DNA from: Filobacillus milosensis
GTDB taxonomy: Bacteria > Bacillota > Bacilli > Bacillales > Alkalibacillaceae
Length of the DNA: 64,000 bases
Direction: 5' to 3'
Assembly (NCBI RefSeq): GCF_004402015.1
Contig: NZ_SOPW01000008.1
Span: 80,849 to 144,848 of the forward strand
In this document: positions 18,286 to 27,376 of the stretch, piece by piece
How positions within the stretch are numbered: the stretch's first letter is position 1
Layout: each line of letters begins with the position of its first letter
The notes under the pieces: generated by a model
The model's database searches: none
What the model saw: only the letters and a program-made list of their open reading frames with translations
Told to the model about the DNA's origin: nothing
Translations under genes and position numbers: made by a program

Positions 18286-18630
18286 TTATTCATTCCTTCG
18301 TTGACTAGAAACCCGAATTAATGTAAAAGCCTGATATGCGGTTAGATCCATAATCTTCTGCAAAAGTTCTTTCTTATTAACATTCAATCTAGTTACTAGC
18401 AATTCTTCAGGGGTTACAGCATCTACTTGGTTCATTAACCTTTCTTTAAAAGAAATACCATTTGAGGGTTGGCTGCCACTCCATTTTACTTTCACCAAAT
18501 TTATTTCATCGTCAGTAAAAAGCGAAAGTATTTCTTTTTCAGTTCTAGCAGCCATTCTTGCAGCCGCCTGAAGTTGTTTATTGATAAAATCAACTTGGCT
18601 TTTTGTATATGATTGGGATTGACTCTCCAT
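18286..18630 (-). CDS. unknown 114-aa helical protein
   Basis: Start chosen at ATG 18630 behind GGGAGGTAC; the upstream part of the frame overlaps the next gene and is not protein-like. A helical protein (SQVDFINKQLQAAARMAART, LNVNKKELLQKIMDLTAYQA). No family recognised. Confidence 0.55.
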   Translation of the reverse strand: MESQSQSYTKSQVDFINKQLQAAARMAARTEKEILSLFTDDEINLVKVKWSGSQPSNGISFKERLMNQVDAVTPEELLVTRLNVNKKELLQKIMDLTAYQAFTLIRVSSQRRNE

Positions 18631-18670
18631 TGAACCTGTACCTCCCTCTTTTTTATTTGTTAGCAACCTT

Positions 18671-19006
18671 CTACTGAATAATTTCCGTAAGGTAGCCAAT
18701 AGGAACATCAACATCACTGTGTAAGTCTACTGTTTTCTTTATAATGCTAAACTCTAGCCCAAACTTTTTGCATAAGTTTGAAAACCTTTTGAAGTTCTCC
18801 CAATTCCCTAGTTCCTCATAGTCATAGAGCAATACCCTATCTATAACTGCTAAATCCATAGACTTAAAATGAAGTTCCAAAAGATTAAGATCAACCATTA
18901 AGTACATTTCTAGTTTTCTGTCAAACAATCTTGCATGGTCCTGTAACATTTCTGTTATTTCTGAGTATCTTTCTCTTTTAAATGTTAATCCAATGTACAT
19001 TCCCAA
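18671..19006 (-). CDS. small resolvase-fold-like protein, 111 aa
   Basis: Strand and helix order GMYIGLTFKRERYSEI, KLEMYLMVDLNLL, AVIDRVLLYDYEEL, CKKFGLEFSIIKK resembles the recombinase catalytic domain without its Ser or Arg residues, like the proteins at 10484, 13465, 13983 and 14621. A GGTGATAA site precedes ATG 19006. Confidence 0.5.
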   Translation of the reverse strand: MGMYIGLTFKRERYSEITEMLQDHARLFDRKLEMYLMVDLNLLELHFKSMDLAVIDRVLLYDYEELGNWENFKRFSNLCKKFGLEFSIIKKTVDLHSDVDVPIGYLTEIIQ

Positions 19007-19526
19007 ATTATCACCTCAAAATTATATTTGATGACTATTATAGCGCGAATCTAATCATCTTAAAGTTTTTTATCTATTAAAGAGGTAAGGTGTTTTATTC
19101 GTAGATAAAAATATCTTATAAATAACAGGAATCTAATTTGCAATTAAAAAATTTGATTTAAAAACTACAAAAATGGTTCTAGATAGAAATGTCTTAAATT
19201 CGTCCAAAAATCAGGAGAATCAGGGGAAATTGGGGATTTGGATTAAATGTCGTTTAAAACCTATTTTTTTCTGTTTTTTTCTATAGGATTATTTTTTTTG
19301 ATTTTAATTCTCTATATCATGTATTTTTTTCATCTATAATGGTATTTTATTTGTTACCAAGAATTCAGAAAAGAAATTTCCTAATTATTGATTCTCATTC
19401 TTATTTATTAACTGTTATTATTAATAGTTTTATTGATTATAATGATTTCACTCAATAAAACTATTAATAATTATAAATAAACATTATTTTCATTAGAAAG
19501 GTTAACCTTCATTATTAATAAATATT
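19007..19526. other. AT-rich non-coding stretch before the recombinase gene
   Basis: About 520 bp with no convincing gene on either strand. It is very AT-rich in its right half and holds the perfect inverted repeat at 19417-19471 and several TTATTAATA-type repeats. It could hold a recombination site or a replication origin, but nothing decides between them. Confidence 0.4.
19417..19471. repeat. perfect 20-bp inverted repeat near the recombinase gene
   Basis: Arms 19417-19436 and 19452-19471 are perfectly complementary (core ATTAATAGTTTTATTGA) with a 15-bp spacer. No U-run follows, and it lies 87 bp past the 3' end of a tyrosine recombinase gene, so it is a candidate recombination or attachment site; a long weak terminator is the alternative. 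Confidence 0.55.
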
Positions 19527-19554
19527 AAAAGAGCGCTCAATAAACTGAACGCTC
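19527..19554 (-). terminator. terminator after recombinase gene
   Basis: A GAGCG/CGCTC stem followed by TTTT on the minus strand, directly downstream of the recombinase stop codon. Confidence 0.6.
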
Positions 19555-19557
19555 AAA

Positions 19558-20457
19558 TTAAAACTCTGTACGTTTCAAAGCATTTTGCAACTCCTGAATC
19601 GAAGGAGTGACATAAACCCTAGTAGTCTCAATACTACTATGACCAGCAAGTTCCGCAATAGATTGGATTTCTACACCATGCTGCGCTAACTGTTTGCAGT
19701 ATGTGTGCCTTAGTGAGTGAGGAGTTATTTCAATCCCTAGTTGATCACTATATTTCTTAAAAATATGCTGTACGGCTCGTGTAGTAATATGATTACATTT
19801 ACTGCTCATTAGTAAATAATCGGATTCTTGATCTCTTACCTCTAACCAGTTGACAATTGCCTCCTTAGTATTTTCTGTCAAAGGTATGATTCTGTGTTTA
19901 TTCCCCTTGCCATTTACATTGACAATGTTTGTTTGGAAGTCAATATCAGCAATTTTAACATTACAAATCTCCTGTACTCGAAGTCCTAAATTCACAGCCA
20001 TATAAACTATGGTTTGATGAAGCATACCCTTTTTGTGGTTTTGTTGCTTAGTTAACTCAATAGCATGTAGTAACTTACCAACTTCTTTTCTTGTAAGCCA
20101 ACGTATGTTATTCTGTTTTTGAATCTTTTTGATTTTAATGTTACTGGAAAGATTAACATTGGTTGATCCGATAGTTACTAAAAATTCCGCCCATTTCATT
20201 AACGCAACCAATCTTCTATTGATTGTTGCTGGAGCAATTGATTCATCTAATTTAAGTTGACGTTCATAATCCTTCAAATCAATAGAAGTAAGCATAGATA
20301 TTAAATGAGGTGGATCATATCTTTGATGAACCCATTTAAAGAAGTGGTTTAGATCTTGAGAGTAACTTTTAATAGTGTTTAAACTTTTATCATTTTCTAG
20401 AAGATGCGTTTTGAAACTTTCAAGTGATTGTGAAATAGTGGCTGGAACCGCGTTCAT
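19558..20457 (-). CDS. tyrosine recombinase, XerC/XerD-like
   Basis: A 299-aa site-specific recombinase. The N-terminal SAM-like domain (LLENDKSLNTIKSYSQDLNHFFKW) is followed by the catalytic domain with R in LGLRVQEICN, the HSLRHTYCKQLA box (H-x-x-R), GHSS and the nucleophile Tyr in TRVYVTP. Length and layout are those of phage/transposon XerCD-type integrases. Start at ATG 20457 with GGGAGGA upstream. It may serve integration, excision or dimer resolution of the accessory element. The perfect inverted repeat past its 3' end is a candidate target. Confidence 0.92.
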   Translation of the reverse strand: MNAVPATISQSLESFKTHLLENDKSLNTIKSYSQDLNHFFKWVHQRYDPPHLISMLTSIDLKDYERQLKLDESIAPATINRRLVALMKWAEFLVTIGSTNVNLSSNIKIKKIQKQNNIRWLTRKEVGKLLHAIELTKQQNHKKGMLHQTIVYMAVNLGLRVQEICNVKIADIDFQTNIVNVNGKGNKHRIIPLTENTKEAIVNWLEVRDQESDYLLMSSKCNHITTRAVQHIFKKYSDQLGIEITPHSLRHTYCKQLAQHGVEIQSIAELAGHSSIETTRVYVTPSIQELQNALKRTEF

Positions 20458-20580
20458 AATAACAATCCTCCCTGCTATGTTATACGACGAAAAAAGTGTT
20501 TCTTTTATAGGTGTTATGCGACGAGAAAATATATGATAATAAAGCACCCTTGTCGCATAAACCATATTATCTGACAAAAC

Positions 20581-20805
20581 TTATTTGGTCGTATTATAGC
20601 GCGTTTTAAACCGTTTGCCAGCACTTTTTACTTCTCCACCACTCACTATATACCAAAATATGGATACCAACCGCAAAAAGAAAAAATTCCCCTCTTTTAA
20701 CATTAACTCCCACTCTTCAGAAATCTTTCTACCATCATCGATTAGTCCCTTTTTAAATAACGCAATGTAAATATGTTTAATATAATTAAAAAGAATTGCA
20801 CACAA
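20581..20805 (-). CDS. doubtful small ORF, 74 aa
   Basis: An open frame starting at TTG with no convincing ribosome binding site. The sequence (IKHIYIALFKKGLIDDG, FFFLRLVSIFWYIV) could be a protein fragment. Kept only as a possibility. Confidence 0.22.
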   Translation of the reverse strand: MCAILFNYIKHIYIALFKKGLIDDGRKISEEWELMLKEGNFFFLRLVSIFWYIVSGGEVKSAGKRFKTRYNTTK

Positions 20806-20992
20806 GTACTTAATTATTATTCTTTCTTATCAATTAAAGTATTTATAAGAATATCATGTGTAATAATGGTTTTCATATTTTCATAGAAACCCACTACAAT
20901 TATCTCGAAACATACTCACCACGTCTTTTTCTTTTTATGCTATAACAAATGTAAGCCATTTAATTTGGCAAAATGAAAGGAGATGATGATTA

Positions 20993-21049
20993 ATGAAAGA
21001 CAATATCTATAATCAATTACACTTTGAACTAAACGAGCAACTAGATTAA
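20993..21049 (+). CDS. very short ORF with strong RBS (18 aa)
   Basis: ATG 20993 lies 8-9 bp behind AAAGGAGATG and encodes MKDNIYNQLHFELNEQLD before TAA. The strong Shine-Dalgarno suggests real translation: a leader peptide or the stub of a truncated gene ahead of the primase-like gene. The rest of 20806-21190 shows no other gene. Confidence 0.35.
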   Translation: MKDNIYNQLHFELNEQLD

Positions 21050-21190
21050 TAAAAAATGATGATGGGATATATTACATAATGGAACTTCTTACAAAAAAAA
21101 TTTAATTGATATAAATCTAAGGAACATAAAACAATTGAATTCAGGGAGGAATGACCAATTATGACAGATTAAAGAGAAGGGTGTGTTTTT

Positions 21191-22651
21191 ATGAGCGATA
21201 TTAATCAAATAGTTGAAAAATTGAAGCAGTTGTTTATAACGGTTAGATACAAATATATCAAACTTAATGAGGATGGTAGTTACCATACATTCAATATTTA
21301 TAATAACGACAAACATGTAAGTCTTAATGATGGATTTTTGAAATCTCATATACTGCAGCAAAGTACTTACGGCATTTTTTGCAGGAAAACACATACAAAA
21401 TTTATCACTTTTGATGTGGATGTTCCATTTATACCGGAGGCTAAAAAAGTAGTATTGGCTCTCTATGAGTCTTTAAACACTCTCGGAATCCCTACGGACA
21501 AAATTTTCACCAGTTGGAGCGGTACAAAGGGATATCATGTTGACGTTTATTTTTCAGAGGAAATCCCTTACAATTCAATGAAGGTACTTTTTAACGCAGC
21601 AGTTTCAATTACATATAACTTACTAGATGGAAAAATAAATGGGAAAATCGAACTTCGACCAACACCTACTCAGGGGCTGAAACTTCCCCTCGGTATCAAT
21701 CATAAAAATCGGGATAAAAGTAGTAATGTCTGCTGGTATGTTGACGTGCAAAATAATTTTACTACTATTCAATCCTTTGATTATTTTTTAAGTATTGAAC
21801 CCATGAACGCTGAATATTTGAAGGATTTAATATCGGATTTACATGAAGATGACGAGGAAGTACCAAATATAAAAGTTGATAGTAAAGAAATAGAAAACAC
21901 TGCTCTGGGGAACTTGGATCTTTCAGAAGATACACTGGATTCCTTAGAAGATTTATACAAGAATGGATTAAAGAGGCCGGGTACTAGAAATGCTGTTACT
22001 TGTAAACTGGCTGTTTATTTTAACACTTTAAAGGAAAGCAAATCTGAATGTGAACAAAAACTACAGCAATGGATGGAGCGGCAAGATAGAGCATTTTTCA
22101 AGACTCCACTTGAAGAATGTTTTAAAGAAATAGCGAGAATCGTTAATTTAGTTTTTAAAAAAAATGTTGTGTTTTCCAAAGGCTTAACAAAAATTATTGT
22201 ATCCAGAAGTGAAATGTTAACATTGTATCAGTACCCAAAAAAATTTCACAAAACACTTTTTGCTTTATTAATTCACTCAAAACGATTTGCAGATAGAAAT
22301 TATGAGTTTTTTATGACTTATGAACAAATTGCATTGGGTGCTCAATGCTCTGTCAAAACAGCCATAAACCATATTAAGATACTTGAGCAAGAGAACATAA
22401 TTAGAGTTACAAGATCACCCAAATATTTAAGAGGAAACAAACCTGAAAGCCATCCGAATTTTTATGCACTTGATCTAAATTGGCTAAATGCAGACAAGGA
22501 AGTTTCAATTGGTGTGAGAGCGGATAATGTAAAGTCCTATCATGATATAAAAATTAAACTTATTTTGGAGATATTCCCAAATAATGAATGGTGGAATATT
22601 AGTAAAATATTGAATACAGCAATAGTAAAACAACATAAGAATAATAATTAA
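21191..22651 (+). CDS. AEP primase-like protein with C-terminal winged helix
   Basis: 486 aa. The first 220 residues look like an archaeo-eukaryotic primase domain: TKFITFDVDVPF (metal-binding D.D), then TSWSGTKGYHVDVYF (the SG.KG.H strand) and a later KLPLGINHKNRD. A linker with acidic stretches leads to a helical region, and a winged HTH lies at about 375-440 (YEQIALGAQCSVKTAINHIK). Such proteins initiate replication or prime DNA synthesis in plasmids, phages and integrated elements. The only such gene here; with the recombinase it suggests a once self-replicating element. ATG 21191 follows AGAGAAGGGTG. Confidence 0.72.
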   Translation: MSDINQIVEKLKQLFITVRYKYIKLNEDGSYHTFNIYNNDKHVSLNDGFLKSHILQQSTYGIFCRKTHTKFITFDVDVPFIPEAKKVVLALYESLNTLGIPTDKIFTSWSGTKGYHVDVYFSEEIPYNSMKVLFNAAVSITYNLLDGKINGKIELRPTPTQGLKLPLGINHKNRDKSSNVCWYVDVQNNFTTIQSFDYFLSIEPMNAEYLKDLISDLHEDDEEVPNIKVDSKEIENTALGNLDLSEDTLDSLEDLYKNGLKRPGTRNAVTCKLAVYFNTLKESKSECEQKLQQWMERQDRAFFKTPLEECFKEIARIVNLVFKKNVVFSKGLTKIIVSRSEMLTLYQYPKKFHKTLFALLIHSKRFADRNYEFFMTYEQIALGAQCSVKTAINHIKILEQENIIRVTRSPKYLRGNKPESHPNFYALDLNWLNADKEVSIGVRADNVKSYHDIKIKLILEIFPNNEWWNISKILNTAIVKQHKNNN

Positions 22652-23091
22652 GTACTTGTATGGGATTTTTTTCAGACATATTATTCATATCGTTATATAT
22701 AAAATATTAACAATACCAAGACAAATAAAAGCGTGTAAAACTAACCTGTAGTTCACACGCTTTTATTTGTCTTTATTCTTTACAAAGAAAGGAATACACC
22801 ACAAATTACAGCAAAAGAGAGTCACAAAAAGAAAAAACAAATAATATGTACCTTTAAAGAAAAAAGGATTAATTATTACATTCTACAGATACTTCCCTAT
22901 ACCTTTATTTTCATCAATATCATTTCTTATTTTTCTTCCACAAGTTTTCAACATTTGGGACTATTCTAGAGAGATAAAAACAAATGACCCCAAAAAACAT
23001 CAATTATTGGTAACTTTTGTATTCAAATATTTAATTTCAACAAAACTCTTTGATTTTGTTTCCGAACTTAACGTTTGAAACCAATTTTATA
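22652..23091. other. intergenic stretch with one terminator
   Basis: Apart from the hairpin at 22720-22771 I see no gene or recognisable site in these 440 bases. Confidence 0.5.
22720..22771. terminator. bidirectional terminator after primase-like gene
   Basis: A 14-bp stem AAATAAAAGCGTGT / ACACGCTTTTATTT with an 18-nt loop, A-run and U-run on both sides. Confidence 0.85.
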
Positions 23092-23793
23092 TTATTTCGA
23101 ACCTACTTGCTCTAAATGTTTATCCATTTCAAACAGGGTTCCTGCTTCCTTATTTACAGAGAGAATCTTCCCGTCAATGTTATATCCTTCATCAATTCGT
23201 AAGCCGGGTTCCTCTTCTTTTAATAACTCTAAACATTTATATGTAGAGATAAGTTGTCCTCTACAAAATTCAATAAAACTCTCATTCGACATACCATTAA
23301 CAGAATAAATCTTTGAGTGTTCAACGCCAGCATAATATCCTGTTAATTCCTGCATAAGTGTATTAGAAAAGTATTGTGCACATTGTGCGTTTATTTCTTT
23401 CCAAGTATCTAATCCAGTGTGAACTACAATATGGCCTCTTGAAGTCCTGTCAATTGAAACTCCACCACTATTAAAATAATGTCTCAATTTTTCCTTTAAA
23501 TTTACTTGTTTTCCGTTTAACAGGTAGTATTGAGAAAAAACATATATAAAAGAATTCATATATATTTCACTATTAATCAAGTAAATTAGGTTCTTTTTCA
23601 CAGTTTCTTCTTTGTTCTTCTTATCTTTATACTCATTATATGAATGCTCAATTGTTTTATTTGAAGTCCTAGATAGGCTTCCTGTTAAATATACGTACAC
23701 ACCTGTAATAGATACCAATATAATATTTATCAGTACTGTAATTGCACCGTTATTTTCATTTAGAAAATTCATAACTTCGTGAATATGTTTCAT
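23092..23793 (-). CDS. single-pass membrane protein, unknown, 233 aa
   Basis: Start at ATG 23793 with AAAGGAG 11 bp upstream. One membrane segment (about residues 18-40, VLINIILVSITGVYVYL) is followed by a coiled-coil-like charged stretch and a cytoplasmic or external alpha-rich domain of about 170 residues. No family recognised. It begins inside the decayed helicase frame, and may be part of an old defence or toxin locus (inference from that neighbour only). Confidence 0.6.
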   Translation of the reverse strand: MKHIHEVMNFLNENNGAITVLINIILVSITGVYVYLTGSLSRTSNKTIEHSYNEYKDKKNKEETVKKNLIYLINSEIYMNSFIYVFSQYYLLNGKQVNLKEKLRHYFNSGGVSIDRTSRGHIVVHTGLDTWKEINAQCAQYFSNTLMQELTGYYAGVEHSKIYSVNGMSNESFIEFCRGQLISTYKCLELLKEEEPGLRIDEGYNIDGKILSVNKEAGTLFEMDKHLEQVGSK

Positions 23794-24085
23794 ATTGGTT
23801 GTTTCTCCTTTCCCCATTAGAAACATTTATTTTTGATATTGCGTGAACCATTTCTACTTTCAGGGAGTCCAAATGTTTTTTAAATTCATCATCAACTTCT
23901 TCTAAACAAGCAATACATTAAAGTTCTTTTGCTCTGCTGAATACCACATATTCAACTCTACAAGTATCTTGCTTGTCATCAAACCTCAATTACTTGTCCA
24001 CTTCCAGCCACTTTTTTAACTCATTCTTACTCTTTGCAAATACTAGAACAACGTCAGTCTGTAATCCTTCCACCTTTTAACATTA
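23756..24085 (-). pseudogene. remnant of UvrD/Rep-type (GajB-like) helicase C-terminus
   Basis: Minus-strand translation from 24085 reads KVEGLQTDVVLVFAKS, a stop, then RFDDKQDTCRVEYVVFSRAK, a stop, and CIACLEEVDDEFKKHL. This is the UvrD-type motif V/VI region (G-L-DVV, R..YV..SRA, L.CIA), most like the helicases paired with OLD-type nucleases. Two in-frame stops and no upstream domains make it a relic. No partner nuclease is present. Confidence 0.68.
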
Positions 24086-24224
24086 GCATAAATTAGTAGG
24101 CAGTCTCTATAAAAATTACAGTTTTAAAGAGTCACCAAATATTTAAAACTGCCCAAAGATTAATATGTATTGGTTTTACCTCATTGAAGTGATATTCTTT
24201 TTATGTTAAGGGGGATTATTGAAA

Positions 24225-24971
24225 ATGTTCGATTATCAGGATTTAAGCGACTACGAGAAGAAAATTATTCAATTAATTGGTGATAACATAAAGGTGCCAC
24301 CGATAGAGGCACATACAGGTATTAAGAATAGAAAAAAGATATATGATGATTTCTTTCATAACAAAATTAGTGAAACGAAATTTGAAGACTTGTTAACTGA
24401 ATTATACTATAAAGGTTTAATATCTTTTGTCCCAGCAGACATTTTCATGGTAGATAACCTAAAGGTTGATTCTCGTGAACAACTAAAAAACAACTACGAA
24501 AAGGGAGCAGAAAAAGGTTGGAGAGCACAAGATCCTTTTGTAAGATTGACTGAGCAAGGAGAAAGAACTATTACCGGTGACATGGTTTATCGGCAGTTAC
24601 TTCAAGATGAAATGAATGAGAAATATGCAAGTATATCTAACCTAGTTGAAAATATTGAACATAAGATTAATAACACACAAAACAAGTATATAGAAATGCT
24701 TGCAATATTTATTGCTGTATTTACAATCATTATTAGCAATACAGGGATTTTTATCATGCTAAAAGAAACATCTTTTAGCGAGGGTATTTATATCACACTC
24801 TTAATTAATGGTACAATCCTTTTTGCAATTTGTTTTATTATTTTACTACTAAAAGGATTGATTTTAAATCAAACTTTAAGGTTTAGTCACTTTTTATTCT
24901 TTTTATTTCCACTTGTTATACTAGCATTCGGAGTGCTTACAATGAAATATCCCAATCTTTTGTTACCCTAG
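24225..24971 (+). CDS. membrane protein with N-terminal cytoplasmic domain, 248 aa
   Basis: Start at ATG 24225, 10 bp after GGGGG; TTG 24219 is the alternative. Residues 1-140 are charged and look like a helical/winged soluble domain (LLTELYYKGLISFVP, VRLTEQGERTITGD). A coiled stretch (about 135-155) and three membrane segments follow to the end. Family unknown. It has its own terminator and no operon partner. Confidence 0.62.
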   Translation: MFDYQDLSDYEKKIIQLIGDNIKVPPIEAHTGIKNRKKIYDDFFHNKISETKFEDLLTELYYKGLISFVPADIFMVDNLKVDSREQLKNNYEKGAEKGWRAQDPFVRLTEQGERTITGDMVYRQLLQDEMNEKYASISNLVENIEHKINNTQNKYIEMLAIFIAVFTIIISNTGIFIMLKETSFSEGIYITLLINGTILFAICFIILLLKGLILNQTLRFSHFLFFLFPLVILAFGVLTMKYPNLLLP

Positions 24972-24998
24972 TCAAAAAATCCAATTAGAAAATCCTAA

Positions 24999-25033
24999 AA
25001 TTAAAATGCTCTATTTATTGGAGCATTTTAATT
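24999..25033 (+). terminator. intrinsic terminator
   Basis: A 13-bp stem AATTAAAATGCTC / GAGCATTTTAATT with a 9-nt loop, 27 bp past the membrane-protein stop. Confidence 0.8.
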
Positions 25034-25220
25034 GCGTTCATTCTTTCAATACAACCTAACATAAGTATTTTCAAACATTCGTACTCCTGAAGTGGGGCCA
25101 ATCCATTTTATTATTGCTATTTGGAGGTCCAACTAAGTTTAAACAAATAAAACTGTTCCTCCAAATAGGTTCTCTGCATACAATGCATGTAGGTTAAGCA
25201 GAATATTTGGAGGTATGGTA

Positions 25221-25736
25221 ATGAATAATTATGTAGAACAAATTTTGTCCCATTGGGAAGGGAAACCTTTAGAGGGAGCACAAACCATGATACAAAAGTA
25301 TGGTTACCCTCAAGAAGCGACGATGAGTAGGCTAACTTGGTATAATAATGGTCCGTGGAAACGCACCACTATCGATCGTGAGACAGTCCCACATAACTTT
25401 CCAACTCCTCACCAAGACTTTTTAGAACAAACCATAGATTATAAGGTACCCATTCACTTATATGATGATGTTGCAGCCTTCGATGGAAGTGTATATTTAG
25501 ACCGTACAAAAGGTGAAGCATCAGCAAAATGCCATAAGGAAGCAATGAATTTTTTATCTCTAAATTTGCTAAATGATATTGTTACTGGACAACGTGACGT
25601 ACAAGGAGCAAAAACCTTCTATGCCCAAACGGCTTATATGTTTACTAAACAAAATATTTCTTCTCCATATACTGAAGGGTTACTTTTTCCAAAACAATTT
25701 AATACTGCAGACCCCGGCATAATTTATTTTAGATAG
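25221..25736 (+). CDS. unknown 171-aa soluble protein beside MerA-like genes
   Basis: No named family. The start ATG 25221 has GGAGG 7 bp upstream; ATG 25215 is too close. It contains WYNNGPWKRTTIDRETVPHN and VAAFDGSVYLDRTKGEASAKC, single scattered Cys residues and no membrane segment. It lacks the MerB cysteines, so it is not organomercurial lyase. It precedes the broken MerA-like gene on the same strand but is separated by a terminator. Confidence 0.65.
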   Translation: MNNYVEQILSHWEGKPLEGAQTMIQKYGYPQEATMSRLTWYNNGPWKRTTIDRETVPHNFPTPHQDFLEQTIDYKVPIHLYDDVAAFDGSVYLDRTKGEASAKCHKEAMNFLSLNLLNDIVTGQRDVQGAKTFYAQTAYMFTKQNISSPYTEGLLFPKQFNTADPGIIYFR

Positions 25737-25767
25737 AGTACCTAAATTTTAATCTAGGTACTCTTTA
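25735..25767 (+). terminator. terminator
   Basis: A perfect 10-bp stem AGAGTACCTA / TAGGTACTCT overlapping the stop region of the 171-aa gene, followed by TTT. Confidence 0.8.
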
Positions 25768-25828
25768 ACGTTTACAATTATAAAAGTTGGGAAAACATAA
25801 CCTAGGAATGAAAAGGAGGTTAATACAT

Positions 25829-27210
25829 ATGACAAAGTATGATCTTGTCGTTATCGGTGGAGGCATGTGTGGTATTCAGGCTGCGAAACAAGGTGCTGCA
25901 CTTAATGCTAAAGTGGCTTTAATTGAAAAAGATGACGTTTTAGGGGGAACCTGACTTAACAGGGGATGTATCCCCAAAAAGGCCTTGGTAAGGTCTAGTG
26001 AAGTTTGGGATTTAGTCAATAATGCAAAGGAATTTGGCATTGATGTCCAAAACACATCTTTGTTGTGGGATAAGGTTAAGATCGAAAGGAAAGAATCATT
26101 AAAGCCTTTGAAGAAGATAAAGAGAAAGGCTTAAAAGAACGAGGAATTGATTTAATTAGAGGAGAAGCCCAGTTTACATCTAAACATACGATTAAAGTCA
26201 ATGATACAGAAATTTCTGCTGATAAGTTTGTTCTGGCTTTAGGGTCAAAAACAGCGACCCCTCCAATTGAAGGGGTTGAATACACGATAAATAGCACGGA
26301 TGTATTAAACATTCGTAAGTTACCTAAGAGAATGGCCATTATAGGTGGTGGCGTCATTGCTATGGAATTTTCACACGTTTTTGCAAGTGCAGGTGTGGAT
26401 TTAACTGTAATCGAAATGGGAGATCGCTTGTTAGCAAATGAAGATCTTGATTCGTCAAAATCCATAGGAGAAATTTCAAAAGAATTAGGTATTGAAGTGT
26501 TATTAAACAGTAAGGTTAAGAAAGTAACCAAAGGTGAAAATGGAAAAACTGTAGAGGTTGAAACACCTGAAGGGAATAAAACAATTCAAGTGGACGAGGT
26601 CTTATTGGCTGCTGGACGTGTACCAAATGTAGGTGGACTAGAATTAGAACAAATTGGGGTTAAAGTTGAAAAAACAGGTATTCAGGTCAATGAATATCTT
26701 CAAACAACAGTGGAGCACATTTATGCCGGCGGAGATGGTATTGGTGGCTATATGTTAACACCTGTGGCTTCCTATGAAGGTAGAATTGCTGCCAAAAATG
26801 CCATTGAAAATAACATTGAAAAAGTCGATTATAGCCTAGTCACACGAACAACATTTACTCATCCACCTGTAGCAAGTATCGGTTTGACAGAACAAGAGGC
26901 GATCGAAAAAGGAATGGAGATTAATTCGAATCGATTGGACTTTGCAGATGTTGGACCAGCAGTGGTCTTAGGAGAAACAAGAGGTTTTGTTAAGTTAATC
27001 AGTGACAAAAAATCCAAACACCTTATTGGTGCTCACATTGTTGGACCAAGAGCAGAAGAATTAATTCATGAAATCGCGATAGCCATGAAAGGCAAATTGA
27101 CGATAACCGATCTTTCAGAGATTATTTCCATTCACCCAAGTATCTCAGAAGCCGTTATTGGAACGGCTATATCAGCAGATAAAGGCTACCAAGAAAGTTG
27201 TTGCGGTTAA
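25829..27210 (+). pseudogene. MerA/lipoamide-dehydrogenase-like flavoprotein with TGA at redox Cys and a frameshift
   Basis: ATG 25829 behind AAAAGGAGG opens MTKYDLVVIGGG, an FAD-binding Rossmann start. Codon 42 (25952-25954) is TGA exactly where the first cysteine of the CLNRGC redox disulfide belongs. About 135 bp later, near 26085-26098, the frame shifts. The rest of the protein to 27210 is intact in the new frame (GGGVIAMEF NADH site, AGGDG) and ends SCCG, a vicinal cysteine pair as in mercuric reductase. So it is a MerA-like enzyme that is probably inactive; internal initiation could only make a piece lacking FAD-site residues. Confidence 0.82.
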
Positions 27211-27225
27211 AAGGAGGTGAATAAT

Positions 27226-27369
27226 ATGGCAACAGATAATGTAAAACAACAAGCAAAAAGAATTGAAGAATGCTGCAATAGGATTGAGAATGCTAATTCG
27301 CCTGAAGAAATTCGTCAACAGGTAAAAGAGATACAAGGTTGTTGTAACAATATTGAGCAGCAAATTTAG
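27226..27369 (+). CDS. small double-CC protein, 47 aa
   Basis: ATG 27226 lies behind AAAAGGAGG, 15 bp after the MerA-like gene. The peptide is helical with two vicinal cysteine pairs (IEECCNRIE and IQGCCNNIE) spaced 24 residues apart, plus Glu/Gln-rich flanks. Paired CC motifs on helices suggest soft-metal (Hg, As, Cd) binding, which fits the SCCG tail of the neighbouring enzyme; this is inference. No known family. Confidence 0.72.
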   Translation: MATDNVKQQAKRIEECCNRIENANSPEEIRQQVKEIQGCCNNIEQQI

Positions 27370-27376
27370 TTTTTCA

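Noticed and set aside
10484..22651. Prophage
   Set aside because: A HTH repressor and a recombinase are present, but there are no capsid, portal, terminase, tail or lysis genes.
25221..25736. Organomercurial lyase (MerB)
   Set aside because: The conserved MerB cysteines and Asp are missing, and the length is shorter; only the neighbourhood suggested it.
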